This document shows, piece after piece, positions 51,082-63,416 of a DNA stretch of 64,000 nucleotides (positions are counted from its first letter, which is position 1; each line of letters begins with the position of its first letter). The stretch covers positions 1,302,001 through 1,366,000 of the forward strand of contig NZ_CP133778.1 of assembly GCF_034347405.1 (NCBI RefSeq), read 5' to 3'. This DNA is from Pseudomonas sp. CCC3.1 (GTDB taxonomy: Bacteria; Pseudomonadota; Gammaproteobacteria; Pseudomonadales; Pseudomonadaceae). Position numbers and translations under genes: made by a program. A model generated the notes under the pieces. That model was given only the letters and a program-made list of their open reading frames with translations. It did not search any database and had not been told where the DNA came from.

Positions 51082-52158
51082 ATGCGCGATCAGTTGTTGG
51101 CGGCAGAAAAGGTAAAGGCCATTGATTGGCGGGGTGAGGCCCTGTATCTGCTGGATCAGCGCAGCTTGCCCTTTGAAGAAACCTGGCTGGCATTTACCGG
51201 CGTTGAAGGGGTTGCTCAGGCCATTCGCGACATGGTTGTGCGCGGTGCGCCAGCGATTGGTATTGCCGCCGCTTACGGGGTGGTGCTGGCTGCCCGTGAG
51301 CGCAAGGCTGCAGGCGGCGACTGGATCGCGGCGCTGGAGCAAGATTTTACCCTGCTGGCGAACTCGCGCCCGACCGCGGTCAACCTGTTTTGGGCGCTCA
51401 ATCGCATGCGTGATCGTCTGGCTCGCAGCAAAGACATTCCTGATGTTGTGCAGGTGCTTGAAGACGAAGCGATTGCCATACATGAGAGTGACCGTGAGGC
51501 CAATCTGACGATGGCGCAGTTGGGTGTTGATGTGATTCGTCGGCACCAGGGCAATGCTCAGACTGTGCTGACGCACTGCAATACCGGTGCACTGGCGACC
51601 GGTGGATTTGGTACGGCGCTGGGGGTGATTCGAGGTGCCTGGATTGAAGGCATGATCGAGCAGGTTTATGCCGATGAGACCCGGCCTTGGCTGCAAGGCT
51701 CGCGCCTGACCGCGTGGGAGTTGGCCAACGAAGGTATTCCGGTCGTATTGAATGTTGACTCGGCGGCGGCTCACATTATGAAAACCAAGGGCGTGACCTG
51801 GGTGATCGTGGGTGCTGACCGGATTACCGCTAATGGCGATGTGGCGAACAAGATCGGCACTTATCAGTTGGCAGTCAATGCGATGCACCATGGCGTGCGC
51901 TTTATGGTAGTTGCGCCGAGTTCGACCATTGACATGGACCTGGCCAGTGGCGATGACATTCCGATTGAAGAGCGAGATGGCAGTGAGTTGCTGGAAGTCG
52001 GGGGCAAGCGTGTAGGTGCTGACGTTCAGGCCTTCAATCCGGTGTTTGATGTGACTCCTGCGGATTTGATCGACGTTATCGTGACCGAGAAGGGCATTGT
52101 GGAGCGCCCGGACGCCGCCAAAATGGCTCAGTTGATGTGTCGCAAGCGATTGCATTAA
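51082..52158 (+). CDS. mtnA: Methylthioribose-1-phosphate isomerase
   Basis: MtnA converts methylthioribose 1-phosphate to methylthioribulose 1-phosphate in methionine salvage. The 358-residue protein is an eIF2B-like fold with RGAPAIGIAAAYG near residue 55, the catalytic cysteine in HCNTGALATGG and the catalytic Asp in GADRITANGDVANKIG. The start at 51082 has GGGGAAG just upstream. It diverges from the MTA deaminase gene, which lies 109 bases upstream. Confidence 0.96.
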   Translation: MRDQLLAAEKVKAIDWRGEALYLLDQRSLPFEETWLAFTGVEGVAQAIRDMVVRGAPAIGIAAAYGVVLAARERKAAGGDWIAALEQDFTLLANSRPTAVNLFWALNRMRDRLARSKDIPDVVQVLEDEAIAIHESDREANLTMAQLGVDVIRRHQGNAQTVLTHCNTGALATGGFGTALGVIRGAWIEGMIEQVYADETRPWLQGSRLTAWELANEGIPVVLNVDSAAAHIMKTKGVTWVIVGADRITANGDVANKIGTYQLAVNAMHHGVRFMVVAPSSTIDMDLASGDDIPIEERDGSELLEVGGKRVGADVQAFNPVFDVTPADLIDVIVTEKGIVERPDAAKMAQLMCRKRLH

Positions 52159-52525
52159 TACTGAGCGCACGTAGCGGGCTTCAAATAGAAGGTGAGGCGG
52201 GGCTGTGGAACCCTTCAGGCGCTTTGAACTTGAAGCTTGCGGTGTGCAATTTGGCGCTCTCGGCCCTCCTGAGCGCTCTCAGGCCCATGGTCGGGCCAAT
52301 TACTATGCTCCATGCGCATCTGGGGGATAGGTGCGTGGCGGCGATTGTGATAACATTCGGCGGTTTCCGGGGTGCCCTGCAAGGGTTGCCCTTACTGCGC
52401 AAATCCGTAGCATAACTCGTTGATTTGTCGTAAGTCGTTGCGTGGCACGTGGCCAGCGGCGGCGAGCTTCGTTCGTCCCGAATGGATGTGGCGAAGTTTC
52501 ACCCGAAAAAGGAATCAGGCTTCTC
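52159..52525. other. Intergenic region between mtnA and gyrA
   Basis: These 367 bases contain no gene with family resemblance or ribosome site. They must carry the gyrA promoter and leader. TAACAT near 52350 could be a -10 box but lacks a clear partner. A GGAATCAGG ribosome site lies before the gyrA ATG. Confidence 0.5.
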
Positions 52526-55189
<2,664 letters not shown>

Positions 55190-55199
55190 GCGGACACAC

Positions 55200-55225
55200 A
55201 GGGGGCGGATGAAGATTCGCCCCCT
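55200..55225 (+). terminator. Hairpin after gyrA
   Basis: AGGGGGCG (55200-55207) pairs with CGCCCCCT (55218-55225), followed by TGTTGT. The weak T tract suggests a partial terminator between gyrA and serC. Confidence 0.6.
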
Positions 55226-55327
55226 TGTTGTATGTCCAGGATGAATGTAGGCGTTGCGTCGCCTCGCTGTGCTGCGCAACCCCCACCGATTTATTGCATG
55301 ACCCACCAAATCAGAGCGAGAGTGGAT

Positions 55328-56413
55328 GTGAGCAAACGAGCCTATAACTTCTGCGCAGGTCCAGCTGCGCTTCCTGAAGCCGTCCTGTTGCGTGCCCAGT
55401 CCGAGTTGCTCGACTGGCATGGCAAGGGGCTCTCGGTTATGGAAATGAGCCATCGCAGTGATGAGTTCGTGTCCATTGCAACCAAGGCTGAGCAGGATCT
55501 GCGTGACCTGCTGTCTATCCCCTCGAACTACAAGGTCCTGTTTTTGCAGGGCGGCGCTAGCCAGCAATTTGCCCAGATCCCGTTGAATCTGCTGCCTGAA
55601 AATGGCACGGCGGATTACATCGATACCGGTATCTGGTCGCAAAAGGCTATCGAAGAGGCTTCGCGCTATGGCCATGTCAACGTTGCTGCCAGTGCCAAGC
55701 CTTATGATTACTTCGCTATTCCCGGCCAGAACGAGTGGAACCTGACGAAAGGCGCGGCCTATGTCCATTACGCGCCGAATGAAACCATTGGCGGTCTGGA
55801 ATTCGACTGGATACCGCAGACCGGTGATGTGCCGCTGGTTGCTGACATGTCTTCGGACATCCTGTCGCGTCCAGTCGATATTTCCCGCTTCGGTATGATC
55901 TACGCCGGTGCGCAGAAAAACATCGGTCCAAGCGGTATCGTGGTTAACATCGTGCGTGAAGACCTGCTGGGTCATGCACGTTCGATCTGTCCGACCATGC
56001 TTGATTACAAAGTCGCGGCCGACAATGGTTCGATGTACAACACGCCGCCCACCTTGGCCTGGTATCTGTCGGGTCTGGTGTTTGAATGGCTGAAAGAGCA
56101 GGGCGGCGTTGAAGCCATCGGTAAGCTCAATGAAGTTAAAAAACGTACGTTGTACGACTTCATTGACGCCAGCGGCTTGTACAGCAACCCGATCAACAAG
56201 ACCGATCGCTCGTGGATGAACGTGCCGTTCCGTCTGGCAGACGACCGCCTCGACAAGCCATTCCTGGTAGGCGCTGAGGCGCGCGGCTTGCTGAACCTCA
56301 AAGGGCATCGCTCGGTGGGCGGCATGCGCGCTTCAATCTATAACGCTGTGGACATCCATGCAGTCAATGCGCTGGTGGCTTACATGGCAGAGTTCGAGAA
56401 GGAACACGGCTAA
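55328..56413 (+). CDS. serC: Phosphoserine aminotransferase
   Basis: SerC makes phosphoserine for serine synthesis and also acts in pyridoxal phosphate synthesis. The 361-residue class V aminotransferase begins at a GTG (VSKRAYNFCAGPAALP) with GAGAG five bases upstream; its PLP lysine lies in GAQKNIGPSG. Upstream in-frame ATGs would give a longer product without homology. It opens the serC-pheA-hisC-tyrA/aroA-cmk-rpsA superoperon, and its stop overlaps the pheA start by one base. Confidence 0.96.
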   Translation: MSKRAYNFCAGPAALPEAVLLRAQSELLDWHGKGLSVMEMSHRSDEFVSIATKAEQDLRDLLSIPSNYKVLFLQGGASQQFAQIPLNLLPENGTADYIDTGIWSQKAIEEASRYGHVNVAASAKPYDYFAIPGQNEWNLTKGAAYVHYAPNETIGGLEFDWIPQTGDVPLVADMSSDILSRPVDISRFGMIYAGAQKNIGPSGIVVNIVREDLLGHARSICPTMLDYKVAADNGSMYNTPPTLAWYLSGLVFEWLKEQGGVEAIGKLNEVKKRTLYDFIDASGLYSNPINKTDRSWMNVPFRLADDRLDKPFLVGAEARGLLNLKGHRSVGGMRASIYNAVDIHAVNALVAYMAEFEKEHG

Positions 56414-57507
56414 TGTCCGAACAAGAACTCAAGGCCCTGCGCCTGCGTATCGACAGTCTGGACGAGAAGGTTCTGGAACTGATCAGTGAGCGCGCTCGCT
56501 GTGCCCAGGAAGTGGCGCGGGTCAAAATGGCCTCGCTGGCTGAGGGCGAGGTGCCGGTGTTTTATCGGCCTGAGCGTGAAGCTCAGGTGCTCAAGCGTGT
56601 GATGGAGCGTAACAAGGGGCCGCTGGGTAACGAAGAGATGGCGCGTTTGTTCCGCGAAATCATGTCTTCATGCCTGGCGTTGGAGCAGCCGCTGAAAGTG
56701 GCTTATCTGGGCCCTGAAGGCACCTTCACCCAAGCTGCGGCCATGAAGCACTTTGGCCATGCGGTCATCAGCAAGCCAATGGCTGCGATTGACGAAGTGT
56801 TCCGTGAAGTGGCGGCGGGTGCCGTCAACTTTGGCGTGGTGCCGGTGGAGAACTCCACGGAAGGCGCAGTCAACCACACGCTGGACAGCTTCCTTGAGCA
56901 CGACATGGTGATCTGTGGCGAAGTTGAGCTGCGTATTCACCATCACTTGCTGGTGGGTGAAAACACCAAGACCGACAGCATCAGCCGCATTTATTCTCAC
57001 GCCCAGTCATTGGCGCAGTGCCGTAAGTGGCTGGACGCGCATTACCCGAATGTCGAGCGTATTGCCGTCTCGAGCAATGCCGAAGCCGCCAAGCGGGTCA
57101 AGGGTGAGTGGAACTCGGCCGCGATTGCTGGCGACATGGCGGCGGGCTTGTACGGCCTGACGCGCCTGGCTGAAAAAATCGAAGATCGCCCGGACAACTC
57201 CACGCGCTTCTTGATGATCGGCAGCCAGGAAGTACCGCCGACCGGGGATGATAAAACCTCGATCATCGTGTCGATGAGCAACCGTCCAGGTGCGCTGCAT
57301 GAGTTGTTGGTGCCGTTCCATGAGAACGGAATCGACCTCACGCGTATCGAGACGCGCCCGTCGCGCAGCGGTAAGTGGACCTATGTGTTCTTCATCGACT
57401 TTGCTGGCCATCATCGCGACCCATTGGTCAAGAGCGTGCTGGAGCAGATCAGTCAAGAAGCTGTAGCACTCAAGGTGCTGGGCTCCTACCCGAAAGCGGT
57501 TCTCTGA
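56413..57507 (+). CDS. pheA: Chorismate mutase/prephenate dehydratase (P-protein)
   Basis: PheA makes phenylpyruvate for phenylalanine. The 364-residue fusion has an N-terminal chorismate mutase (about 1-90), a prephenate dehydratase domain with VENSTEGAVNHT near 140, and a C-terminal ACT domain for feedback control (NRPGALHELLVPFHENGIDLT, near 293). It begins at the last base of serC and precedes hisC. Confidence 0.97.
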   Translation: MSEQELKALRLRIDSLDEKVLELISERARCAQEVARVKMASLAEGEVPVFYRPEREAQVLKRVMERNKGPLGNEEMARLFREIMSSCLALEQPLKVAYLGPEGTFTQAAAMKHFGHAVISKPMAAIDEVFREVAAGAVNFGVVPVENSTEGAVNHTLDSFLEHDMVICGEVELRIHHHLLVGENTKTDSISRIYSHAQSLAQCRKWLDAHYPNVERIAVSSNAEAAKRVKGEWNSAAIAGDMAAGLYGLTRLAEKIEDRPDNSTRFLMIGSQEVPPTGDDKTSIIVSMSNRPGALHELLVPFHENGIDLTRIETRPSRSGKWTYVFFIDFAGHHRDPLVKSVLEQISQEAVALKVLGSYPKAVL

Positions 57508-57517
57508 GGCGGTTTAC

Positions 57518-58630
57518 ATGAGCGGTGATTTCCTCGCCCTGGCGCAGCCGGGCGTGCAACAACTTTCGCCATACGTCCCGGGCAAGCCTGTGGACGAGTT
57601 GGCGCGTGAGCTGGATATTGATCCGGCCACCATCGTCAAGCTGGCCAGCAACGAAAACCCTTTGGGCGCGAGTCCCAAGGCGCTGGCTGCCATTCGTGAA
57701 GAGTTGGCCGAGTTGACGCGTTATCCAGACGGCAATGGCTTTGCGCTCAAAACCTTGCTGGCAGAACAGTGCGGCGTGCAACTGGATCAAGTGACGTTGG
57801 GCAATGGCTCAAACGACATTCTGGAGCTGGTCGCCCGTGCTTATTTGGCGCCAGGCCTGAATGCTGTGTTCAGTGAGCATGCGTTTGCCGTGTACCCGAT
57901 TGTGACTCAAGCTGTCGGTGCGCAAGCGCGGGTAGTACCCGCCAAAGACTGGGGGCACGACCTGCCAGCCATGCTTGAGGCGATCGATGACAATACTCGC
58001 GTGGTGTTCATTGCCAACCCGAACAACCCGACCGGTACCTGGTTTGGTGCAGATGCGCTGAACGACTTTTTGCAGGATGTGCCTGAGCGAGTGCTGGTGG
58101 TTCTGGACGAGGCCTACATCGAATACGCTGAGGGGGGGGAGTTGCCCGATGGCTTGGAGTTCTTGTCGGCTTATCCGAATTTGCTGGTCTCGCGCACGTT
58201 CTCCAAGGCTTATGGTCTGGCCGCTTTGCGGGTTGGGTATGGTCTGTCGACAGTCGTGGTAGCCGATGTGCTGAATCGTGTTCGCCAGCCATTCAATGTC
58301 AACAGCCTGGCATTGGCGGCTGCCTGTGCGGCCTTGCAGGATACCGACTATCTGGCTGAGAGCCGTCGCTTGAACGAGGCGGGCATGCAGCAGTTGCAAG
58401 ATGGCTTTCGTGAATTGGGGCTGGGCTGGATTCCTTCCAAAGGCAATTTTATTGCGTTGGATCTGGGGCAATTGGCGGCACCCGTGTATCAGGGTTTGTT
58501 GCGTGAAGGCGTGATTGTGCGCCCGGTGGCCAATTACGGCATGCCGAATCACTTGCGTATCACGATTGGTCTGCCGGCGGAAAATACCCGCTTGCTTGAG
58601 GCGTTGGCCAAGGTTCTTGCTCGTGGTTGA
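57518..58630 (+). CDS. hisC: Histidinol-phosphate aminotransferase
   Basis: HisC transaminates imidazole acetol phosphate in histidine synthesis; copies in this operon also act on aromatic keto acids. The 370-residue class I/II aminotransferase has the PLP lysine in RTFSKAYGLAALRVGYG and the entry motif LASNENPLGASP near residue 45. It is 10 bases after pheA; its stop lies inside the next gene's start. Confidence 0.95.
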   Translation: MSGDFLALAQPGVQQLSPYVPGKPVDELARELDIDPATIVKLASNENPLGASPKALAAIREELAELTRYPDGNGFALKTLLAEQCGVQLDQVTLGNGSNDILELVARAYLAPGLNAVFSEHAFAVYPIVTQAVGAQARVVPAKDWGHDLPAMLEAIDDNTRVVFIANPNNPTGTWFGADALNDFLQDVPERVLVVLDEAYIEYAEGGELPDGLEFLSAYPNLLVSRTFSKAYGLAALRVGYGLSTVVVADVLNRVRQPFNVNSLALAAACAALQDTDYLAESRRLNEAGMQQLQDGFRELGLGWIPSKGNFIALDLGQLAAPVYQGLLREGVIVRPVANYGMPNHLRITIGLPAENTRLLEALAKVLARG

Positions 58631-60866
58631 TGTTATATCGCTGAAACCTGTAAAGCCTATTGTAGGGCGGTTGGTTGTTGTCGGATTGGGCTTGATCGGC
58701 GGCTCCTTTGCCAAAGGCATACGTGAAAGCGGCTTGTGCGCTGAAGTGGTCGGTGTTGATCTGAACCCGAAGTCGCGTGCCTTGGCCGTTGAGTTGGGTG
58801 TGGTTGATCGCTGTGAGGCTGATCTGGCAGCGGCCTGCGTGGGTGCTGATGTTATTCAGTTGGCGGTGCCGATTCTGGCTATGGAGAAAATGCTCGGCTT
58901 ATTGGCGGGCATGGATCTGGGGCAGGCGGTGCTGACTGATGTGGGCAGTGCCAAAGGTAATGTAGTGCGAGCGGCTACCCAGGCTTTTGGTGCCATGCCG
59001 GCTCGTTTCGTGCCGGGGCATCCTATTGCCGGGTCTGAGCAAAGCGGTGTCGAGGCTTCGAATGCCAGCCTGTTCGAACGGCACAAAGTTATTCTGACGC
59101 CTTTGGCTGAAACCGATCCTGCGGCTCTGGCTCTGGTTGATGTGTTATGGCGAGCCCTTGGGGCAGACGTCGAGCATATGCAGGTCGAGCGTCATGACGA
59201 GGTGTTGGCTGCGACCAGTCATTTGCCGCATTTGTTGGCTTTTGGTCTGGTGGACTCTCTTGCCAAGCGCAATGAGAATCTGGATATCTTTCGTTACGCT
59301 GCGGGAGGCTTTCGCGATTTCACAAGAATCGCGGGTAGCGACCCGGTAATGTGGCACGACATTTTTCTCGCGAACCGCGAGGCGGTGTTGCGCACACTGG
59401 ATACATTTCGTAGCGACCTCGACGCCTTGCGCGACGCGGTCGATGCGGGGGATGGGCATCAATTGCTGGGCGTTTTTACTCGCGCCCGGGTTGCTCGCGA
59501 GCATTTCAGTAAAATTCTGGCCCGCCGGGCATATGTGGACCCTATGAATTCAAAAGATCTGATTTTCCTGGCTGAACCTGGTGGCACTGTGACTGGCCAG
59601 ATCCGCGTGCCAGGCGACAAATCCATTTCTCACCGCTCGATCATGCTCGGCTCTCTGGCTGAAGGCACGACAGAGGTAGAAGGTTTCCTTGAGGGCGAAG
59701 ACGCGCTGGCAACGTTGCAGGCGTTCCGTGACATGGGTGTCGTCATCGAGGGGCCGCATCAGGGCCGCGTCACGATTCATGGTGTTGGCCTGCATGGCTT
59801 GAAAGCGCCGCCTGGGCCCATATATCTAGGTAACTCGGGCACATCGATGCGTCTGTTGTCAGGCCTTTTGGCCGCGCAGAGCTTTGATACGACTTTGACT
59901 GGCGACGCTTCGCTGACCAAGCGCCCAATGAATCGCGTGGCTAACCCGCTGCGTGAAATGGGTGCAGTGATTGAGACGGCTGCTGAAGGTCGTCCGCCTA
60001 TGACCATTCGTGGTGGGCACGCACTTAAAGGCATGGACTACACCTTGCCGATGGCCAGTGCACAAGTGAAGTCCTGCCTGCTGCTGGCGGGCCTGTATGC
60101 TGAAGGCAAAACCTCGGTGACTGAGCCTGCGCCGACTCGCGATCATACCGAGCGTATGCTGCGTGGCTTTGGTTACCCTGTCAGTGTTGAAGGTGCTACG
60201 GCGTCGGTTGAGTCGGGGCACAAGCTTACGGCGACCCATATTGAAGTGCCGGGCGATATTTCCTCGTCGGCTTTCTTCCTGGTGGCGGCGTCTATCGCGG
60301 CCGGTTCGGACCTGGTGCTGGAGCATGTGGGAATCAACCCGACTCGTACGGGTGTGATCGATATTTTGCGTTTGATGGGGGCGGACATCACCCTTGAAAA
60401 CCAGCGCGAAGTCGGCGGCGAGCCCGTTGCTGATCTGCGTGTGCGCGCAGCTAAGCTTAAAGGTATCGAAATTCCGGAAGAGCTGGTGCCATTGGCCATC
60501 GACGAATTCCCGGTACTGTTCGTGGCTGCTGCTGTTGCAGAAGGTCGCACGATCCTGCGTGGCGCCGAAGAGTTGCGGGTCAAAGAGTCGGATCGTATTC
60601 AGGTCATGGCAGATGGTTTGCTGGCGCTGGGCGTGAAGTGCGAGCCGACTCCGGACGGCATCATTATTGATGGCGGTTCAATCGGTGGTGGTGAGGTTCA
60701 TGGCCATGGCGATCACCGTATTGCAATGGCATTCAGCATTGCTTCGTTGCGTGCTACGGCGCCTATACGGATTCATGACTGTGCCAACGTAGCGACTTCG
60801 TTCCCGAACTTCCTTGCACTGTGCAAGCAGGTGGGTATTCGTGTGGCGCAAGAGGCTCAGTCGTGA
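58623..60866 (+). CDS. tyrA-aroA: Fused prephenate dehydrogenase (TyrA) and EPSP synthase (AroA)
   Basis: The 747-residue fusion holds a prephenate dehydrogenase half (1 to about 300; NAD motif GLGLIGGSFAKGI near residue 20) and an EPSP synthase half from Met308 (MNSKDLIFLAEPGGTV). The first works on tyrosine; the second makes EPSP in the common aromatic pathway. The AroA half carries GDKS, SAQVK, RDHTE and NPTR, the four signatures used for class II synthases. It starts at a GTG inside hisC and its stop overlaps the cmk ATG. Confidence 0.95.
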   Translation: MVDVISLKPVKPIVGRLVVVGLGLIGGSFAKGIRESGLCAEVVGVDLNPKSRALAVELGVVDRCEADLAAACVGADVIQLAVPILAMEKMLGLLAGMDLGQAVLTDVGSAKGNVVRAATQAFGAMPARFVPGHPIAGSEQSGVEASNASLFERHKVILTPLAETDPAALALVDVLWRALGADVEHMQVERHDEVLAATSHLPHLLAFGLVDSLAKRNENLDIFRYAAGGFRDFTRIAGSDPVMWHDIFLANREAVLRTLDTFRSDLDALRDAVDAGDGHQLLGVFTRARVAREHFSKILARRAYVDPMNSKDLIFLAEPGGTVTGQIRVPGDKSISHRSIMLGSLAEGTTEVEGFLEGEDALATLQAFRDMGVVIEGPHQGRVTIHGVGLHGLKAPPGPIYLGNSGTSMRLLSGLLAAQSFDTTLTGDASLTKRPMNRVANPLREMGAVIETAAEGRPPMTIRGGHALKGMDYTLPMASAQVKSCLLLAGLYAEGKTSVTEPAPTRDHTERMLRGFGYPVSVEGATASVESGHKLTATHIEVPGDISSSAFFLVAASIAAGSDLVLEHVGINPTRTGVIDILRLMGADITLENQREVGGEPVADLRVRAAKLKGIEIPEELVPLAIDEFPVLFVAAAVAEGRTILRGAEELRVKESDRIQVMADGLLALGVKCEPTPDGIIIDGGSIGGGEVHGHGDHRIAMAFSIASLRATAPIRIHDCANVATSFPNFLALCKQVGIRVAQEAQS

Positions 60867-61552
60867 TGTTGGTGGCGCCAGTCATTACCATCGACGGGCC
60901 TAGTGGTTCGGGCAAGGGTACTGTTGCAGGTCGCCTGGCCGAGCATTTGGGCTGGAAATTGCTCGATTCTGGCGCCTTGTACCGTTTGCTGGCGTTTGCT
61001 GCTGGCAAACATAGTGTCGCGCTCGATAACGAACAGCTGTTGAGTCAGTTAGCGGCTCATCTTGACGTGCAGTTCGTCGGGGCGACGGAAGGTAAGTCGG
61101 CGCGTATCGTGCTCGAAGGTGAAGACGTTACGCTGGCTATCCGCAATGAGACTGTTGCAGCGGGCGCGTCGACAGTAGCGGCTTTGCCCGCTGTTCGCGA
61201 GGCTTTGCTGCAGCGTCAGCGGGCTTTTCAGGAACTTCCGGGGCTTGTCGCCGACGGTCGCGACATGGGAACGGTGGTTTTTCCTGAGGCGCCGCTGAAG
61301 ATTTTCCTGACGGCCAGCGCCGAGGAGAGGGCCCGTCGCCGTTACTTGCAGTTGAAGGCCAAGGGGGATGATGTTAGTCTCCCGCGTCTGTTGGATGAGA
61401 TACGTGCCCGTGATGAACGTGACACGCAGCGTGCAATAGCCCCGCTAAAGCCGGCGGCTGATGCCATACAGCTTGACTCTACGGAGTTATCCATCGAGCA
61501 GGTGTTAGAACGCATCAAGAGTGAAATCGCACTTCGCGATCTCGCCGGGTGA
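60866..61552 (+). CDS. cmk: Cytidylate kinase
   Basis: Cmk phosphorylates CMP and dCMP. The 228-residue P-loop kinase has GPSGSGKGTVAGRL near residue 12 and the insert and lid regions of bacterial Cmk (DGRDMGTVVFPEAPLKIFL, near 134). The start ATG overlaps the end of tyrA-aroA. A stretch of 123 bases separates it from rpsA, which may have its own promoter there as well. Confidence 0.95.
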   Translation: MLVAPVITIDGPSGSGKGTVAGRLAEHLGWKLLDSGALYRLLAFAAGKHSVALDNEQLLSQLAAHLDVQFVGATEGKSARIVLEGEDVTLAIRNETVAAGASTVAALPAVREALLQRQRAFQELPGLVADGRDMGTVVFPEAPLKIFLTASAEERARRRYLQLKAKGDDVSLPRLLDEIRARDERDTQRAIAPLKPAADAIQLDSTELSIEQVLERIKSEIALRDLAG

Positions 61553-61675
61553 CCAAGAGCGCGTGCAGGAGACCAGAAATAGTCCTGCATGCCTTCTTTT
61601 ATATGAACGTAACCCACATTGTCTGGAATGTGGCAGATGGGCGTATTCCTTCGCCCTTGATCAACAGGAATTAAA

Positions 61676-63370
61676 ATGAGCGAAAGCTTTGCAGAACTCT
61701 TTGAAGAAAGCCTAAAAACCCTGAATCTTCAGGCTGGCTCGATCATCACCGCTATCATCGTTGATATCGATTACCAAGCTGGTTGGGTTACCGTTCACGC
61801 TGGTTTGAAGTCTGAAGGCCTCATCCCGCTGGAGCAGTTCCACAACGACGCTGGCGAACTGAACATCAACATCGGTGATGAAGTTCACGTTGCGCTGGAC
61901 GCGGTCGAAGACGGCTTTGGCGAAACCAAGCTGTCCCGTGAAAAAGCCAAGCGCGCTGAATGCTGGATCGTTCTGGAAGCAGCCTTCGCAGCTGAAGAAG
62001 TGGTCAAGGGCGTTATCAACGGTAAGGTTAAAGGCGGCTTCACTGTCGACGTTAACGGCATCCGTGCGTTCCTGCCAGGTTCTCTGGTTGACGTTCGTCC
62101 AGTGCGCGACACCACGCACCTGGAAGGCAAAGAGCTGGAATTCAAGGTCATCAAGCTTGACCAGAAGCGCAACAACGTTGTTGTTTCGCGTCGCAGCGTA
62201 CTTGAAGCAGAGAACTCGGCTGAGCGTGAAGCTCTGCTGGAATCCCTGCAAGAAGGTCAGCAAGTTAAAGGTATCGTCAAAAACCTCACCGACTACGGCG
62301 CATTCGTCGACCTGGGTGGCGTTGATGGCCTGCTGCACATCACCGACATGGCTTGGAAGCGTATCAAGCATCCTTCCGAAATCGTCAACGTTGGCGACGA
62401 GATCGATGTCAAGGTTCTGAAGTACGATCGCGAACGCAATCGTGTTTCCCTGGGCCTGAAGCAACTGGGCGAAGATCCATGGGTTGCTATCAAAGCCCGT
62501 TACCCAGAAAGCACTCGCGTTACCGCTCGTGTAACCAACCTGACCGACTACGGCTGCTTTGCTGAGCTGGAAGAAGGCGTTGAAGGCCTGGTACACGTTT
62601 CCGAAATGGACTGGACCAACAAAAACATCCACCCTTCGAAAGTCGTACAAGTCGGCGACGAAGTGGAAGTTATGGTTCTGGACATCGACGAAGAGCGTCG
62701 TCGTATCTCCCTGGGCATCAAGCAGTGCAAATCTAACCCATGGGAAGATTTCTCTGGCCAGTTCAACAAGGGCGATAAAATCTCCGGCACCATCAAGTCG
62801 ATCACCGATTTCGGTATCTTCATTGGTCTGGACGGCGGCATCGACGGTCTGGTTCACCTGTCCGACATCTCCTGGAACGAAGTGGGCGAAGAAGCCGTAC
62901 GTCGTTTCAAGAAGGGCGACGAGCTGGACACCGTTATCCTGTCTGTTGATCCAGAGCGTGAGCGCATCTCCCTGGGTATCAAGCAGCTGGAAAGCGATCC
63001 GTTCTCCGAGTACGTACAAGAGAACGACAAAGGCGCAATCGTTAAGGGCATCGTGAAAGAAGTTGACGCTAAAGGCGCCATCATCACTCTGGCCAACGAT
63101 ATCGAAGCGACACTGAAAGCCTCCGAAATCAGCCGTGACCGTATCGAAGATGCGCGCAACGTTCTGAAAGAAGGCGAAGAAGTAGAAGCCAAGATCATCA
63201 GCGTTGATCGTAAAAGCCGCGTAATCCAACTGTCCATCAAGTCGAAAGACGTTGAAGACGAGAAGGAAGCAATCCAGAGCCTGCGCGACAAGCCAGCTAC
63301 CTCTGAGATCGCTGCTGGTCCGACCACTTTGGGCGACCTGTTGCGTGCACAAATGGAAAAACAGAACTAA
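61676..63370 (+). CDS. rpsA: 30S ribosomal protein S1
   Basis: S1 binds mRNA and helps it enter the ribosome. The 564-residue protein has six S1 repeats, for example near residues 24, 109, 195, 280, 367 and 453, including the clear GIVKNLTDYGAFVDLGGVDGLLH type. Codon choice is markedly more regular than in its neighbours, as expected of a highly expressed gene. The GGAATT ribosome site precedes MSESFAELFEES. A strong terminator follows. Confidence 0.98.
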   Translation: MSESFAELFEESLKTLNLQAGSIITAIIVDIDYQAGWVTVHAGLKSEGLIPLEQFHNDAGELNINIGDEVHVALDAVEDGFGETKLSREKAKRAECWIVLEAAFAAEEVVKGVINGKVKGGFTVDVNGIRAFLPGSLVDVRPVRDTTHLEGKELEFKVIKLDQKRNNVVVSRRSVLEAENSAEREALLESLQEGQQVKGIVKNLTDYGAFVDLGGVDGLLHITDMAWKRIKHPSEIVNVGDEIDVKVLKYDRERNRVSLGLKQLGEDPWVAIKARYPESTRVTARVTNLTDYGCFAELEEGVEGLVHVSEMDWTNKNIHPSKVVQVGDEVEVMVLDIDEERRRISLGIKQCKSNPWEDFSGQFNKGDKISGTIKSITDFGIFIGLDGGIDGLVHLSDISWNEVGEEAVRRFKKGDELDTVILSVDPERERISLGIKQLESDPFSEYVQENDKGAIVKGIVKEVDAKGAIITLANDIEATLKASEISRDRIEDARNVLKEGEEVEAKIISVDRKSRVIQLSIKSKDVEDEKEAIQSLRDKPATSEIAAGPTTLGDLLRAQMEKQN

Positions 63371-63388
63371 GTTCTGATTGACCATAGA

Positions 63389-63416
63389 AAAAGGGCGACT
63401 TCGGTCGCCCTTTTTT
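63389..63416 (+). terminator. Intrinsic terminator of rpsA
   Basis: An 11-bp stem AAAAGGGCGAC / GTCGCCCTTTT with a TTCG loop ends in T6, about 20 bases after the rpsA stop. Confidence 0.93.

Noticed and set aside
52137..52415. 92-codon open frame between mtnA and gyrA
   Set aside because: No ribosome site and no domain; overlaps the end of mtnA.
61712..63385. A 557-codon open frame opposite rpsA
   Set aside because: Follows from the strong codon bias of rpsA; no homology.
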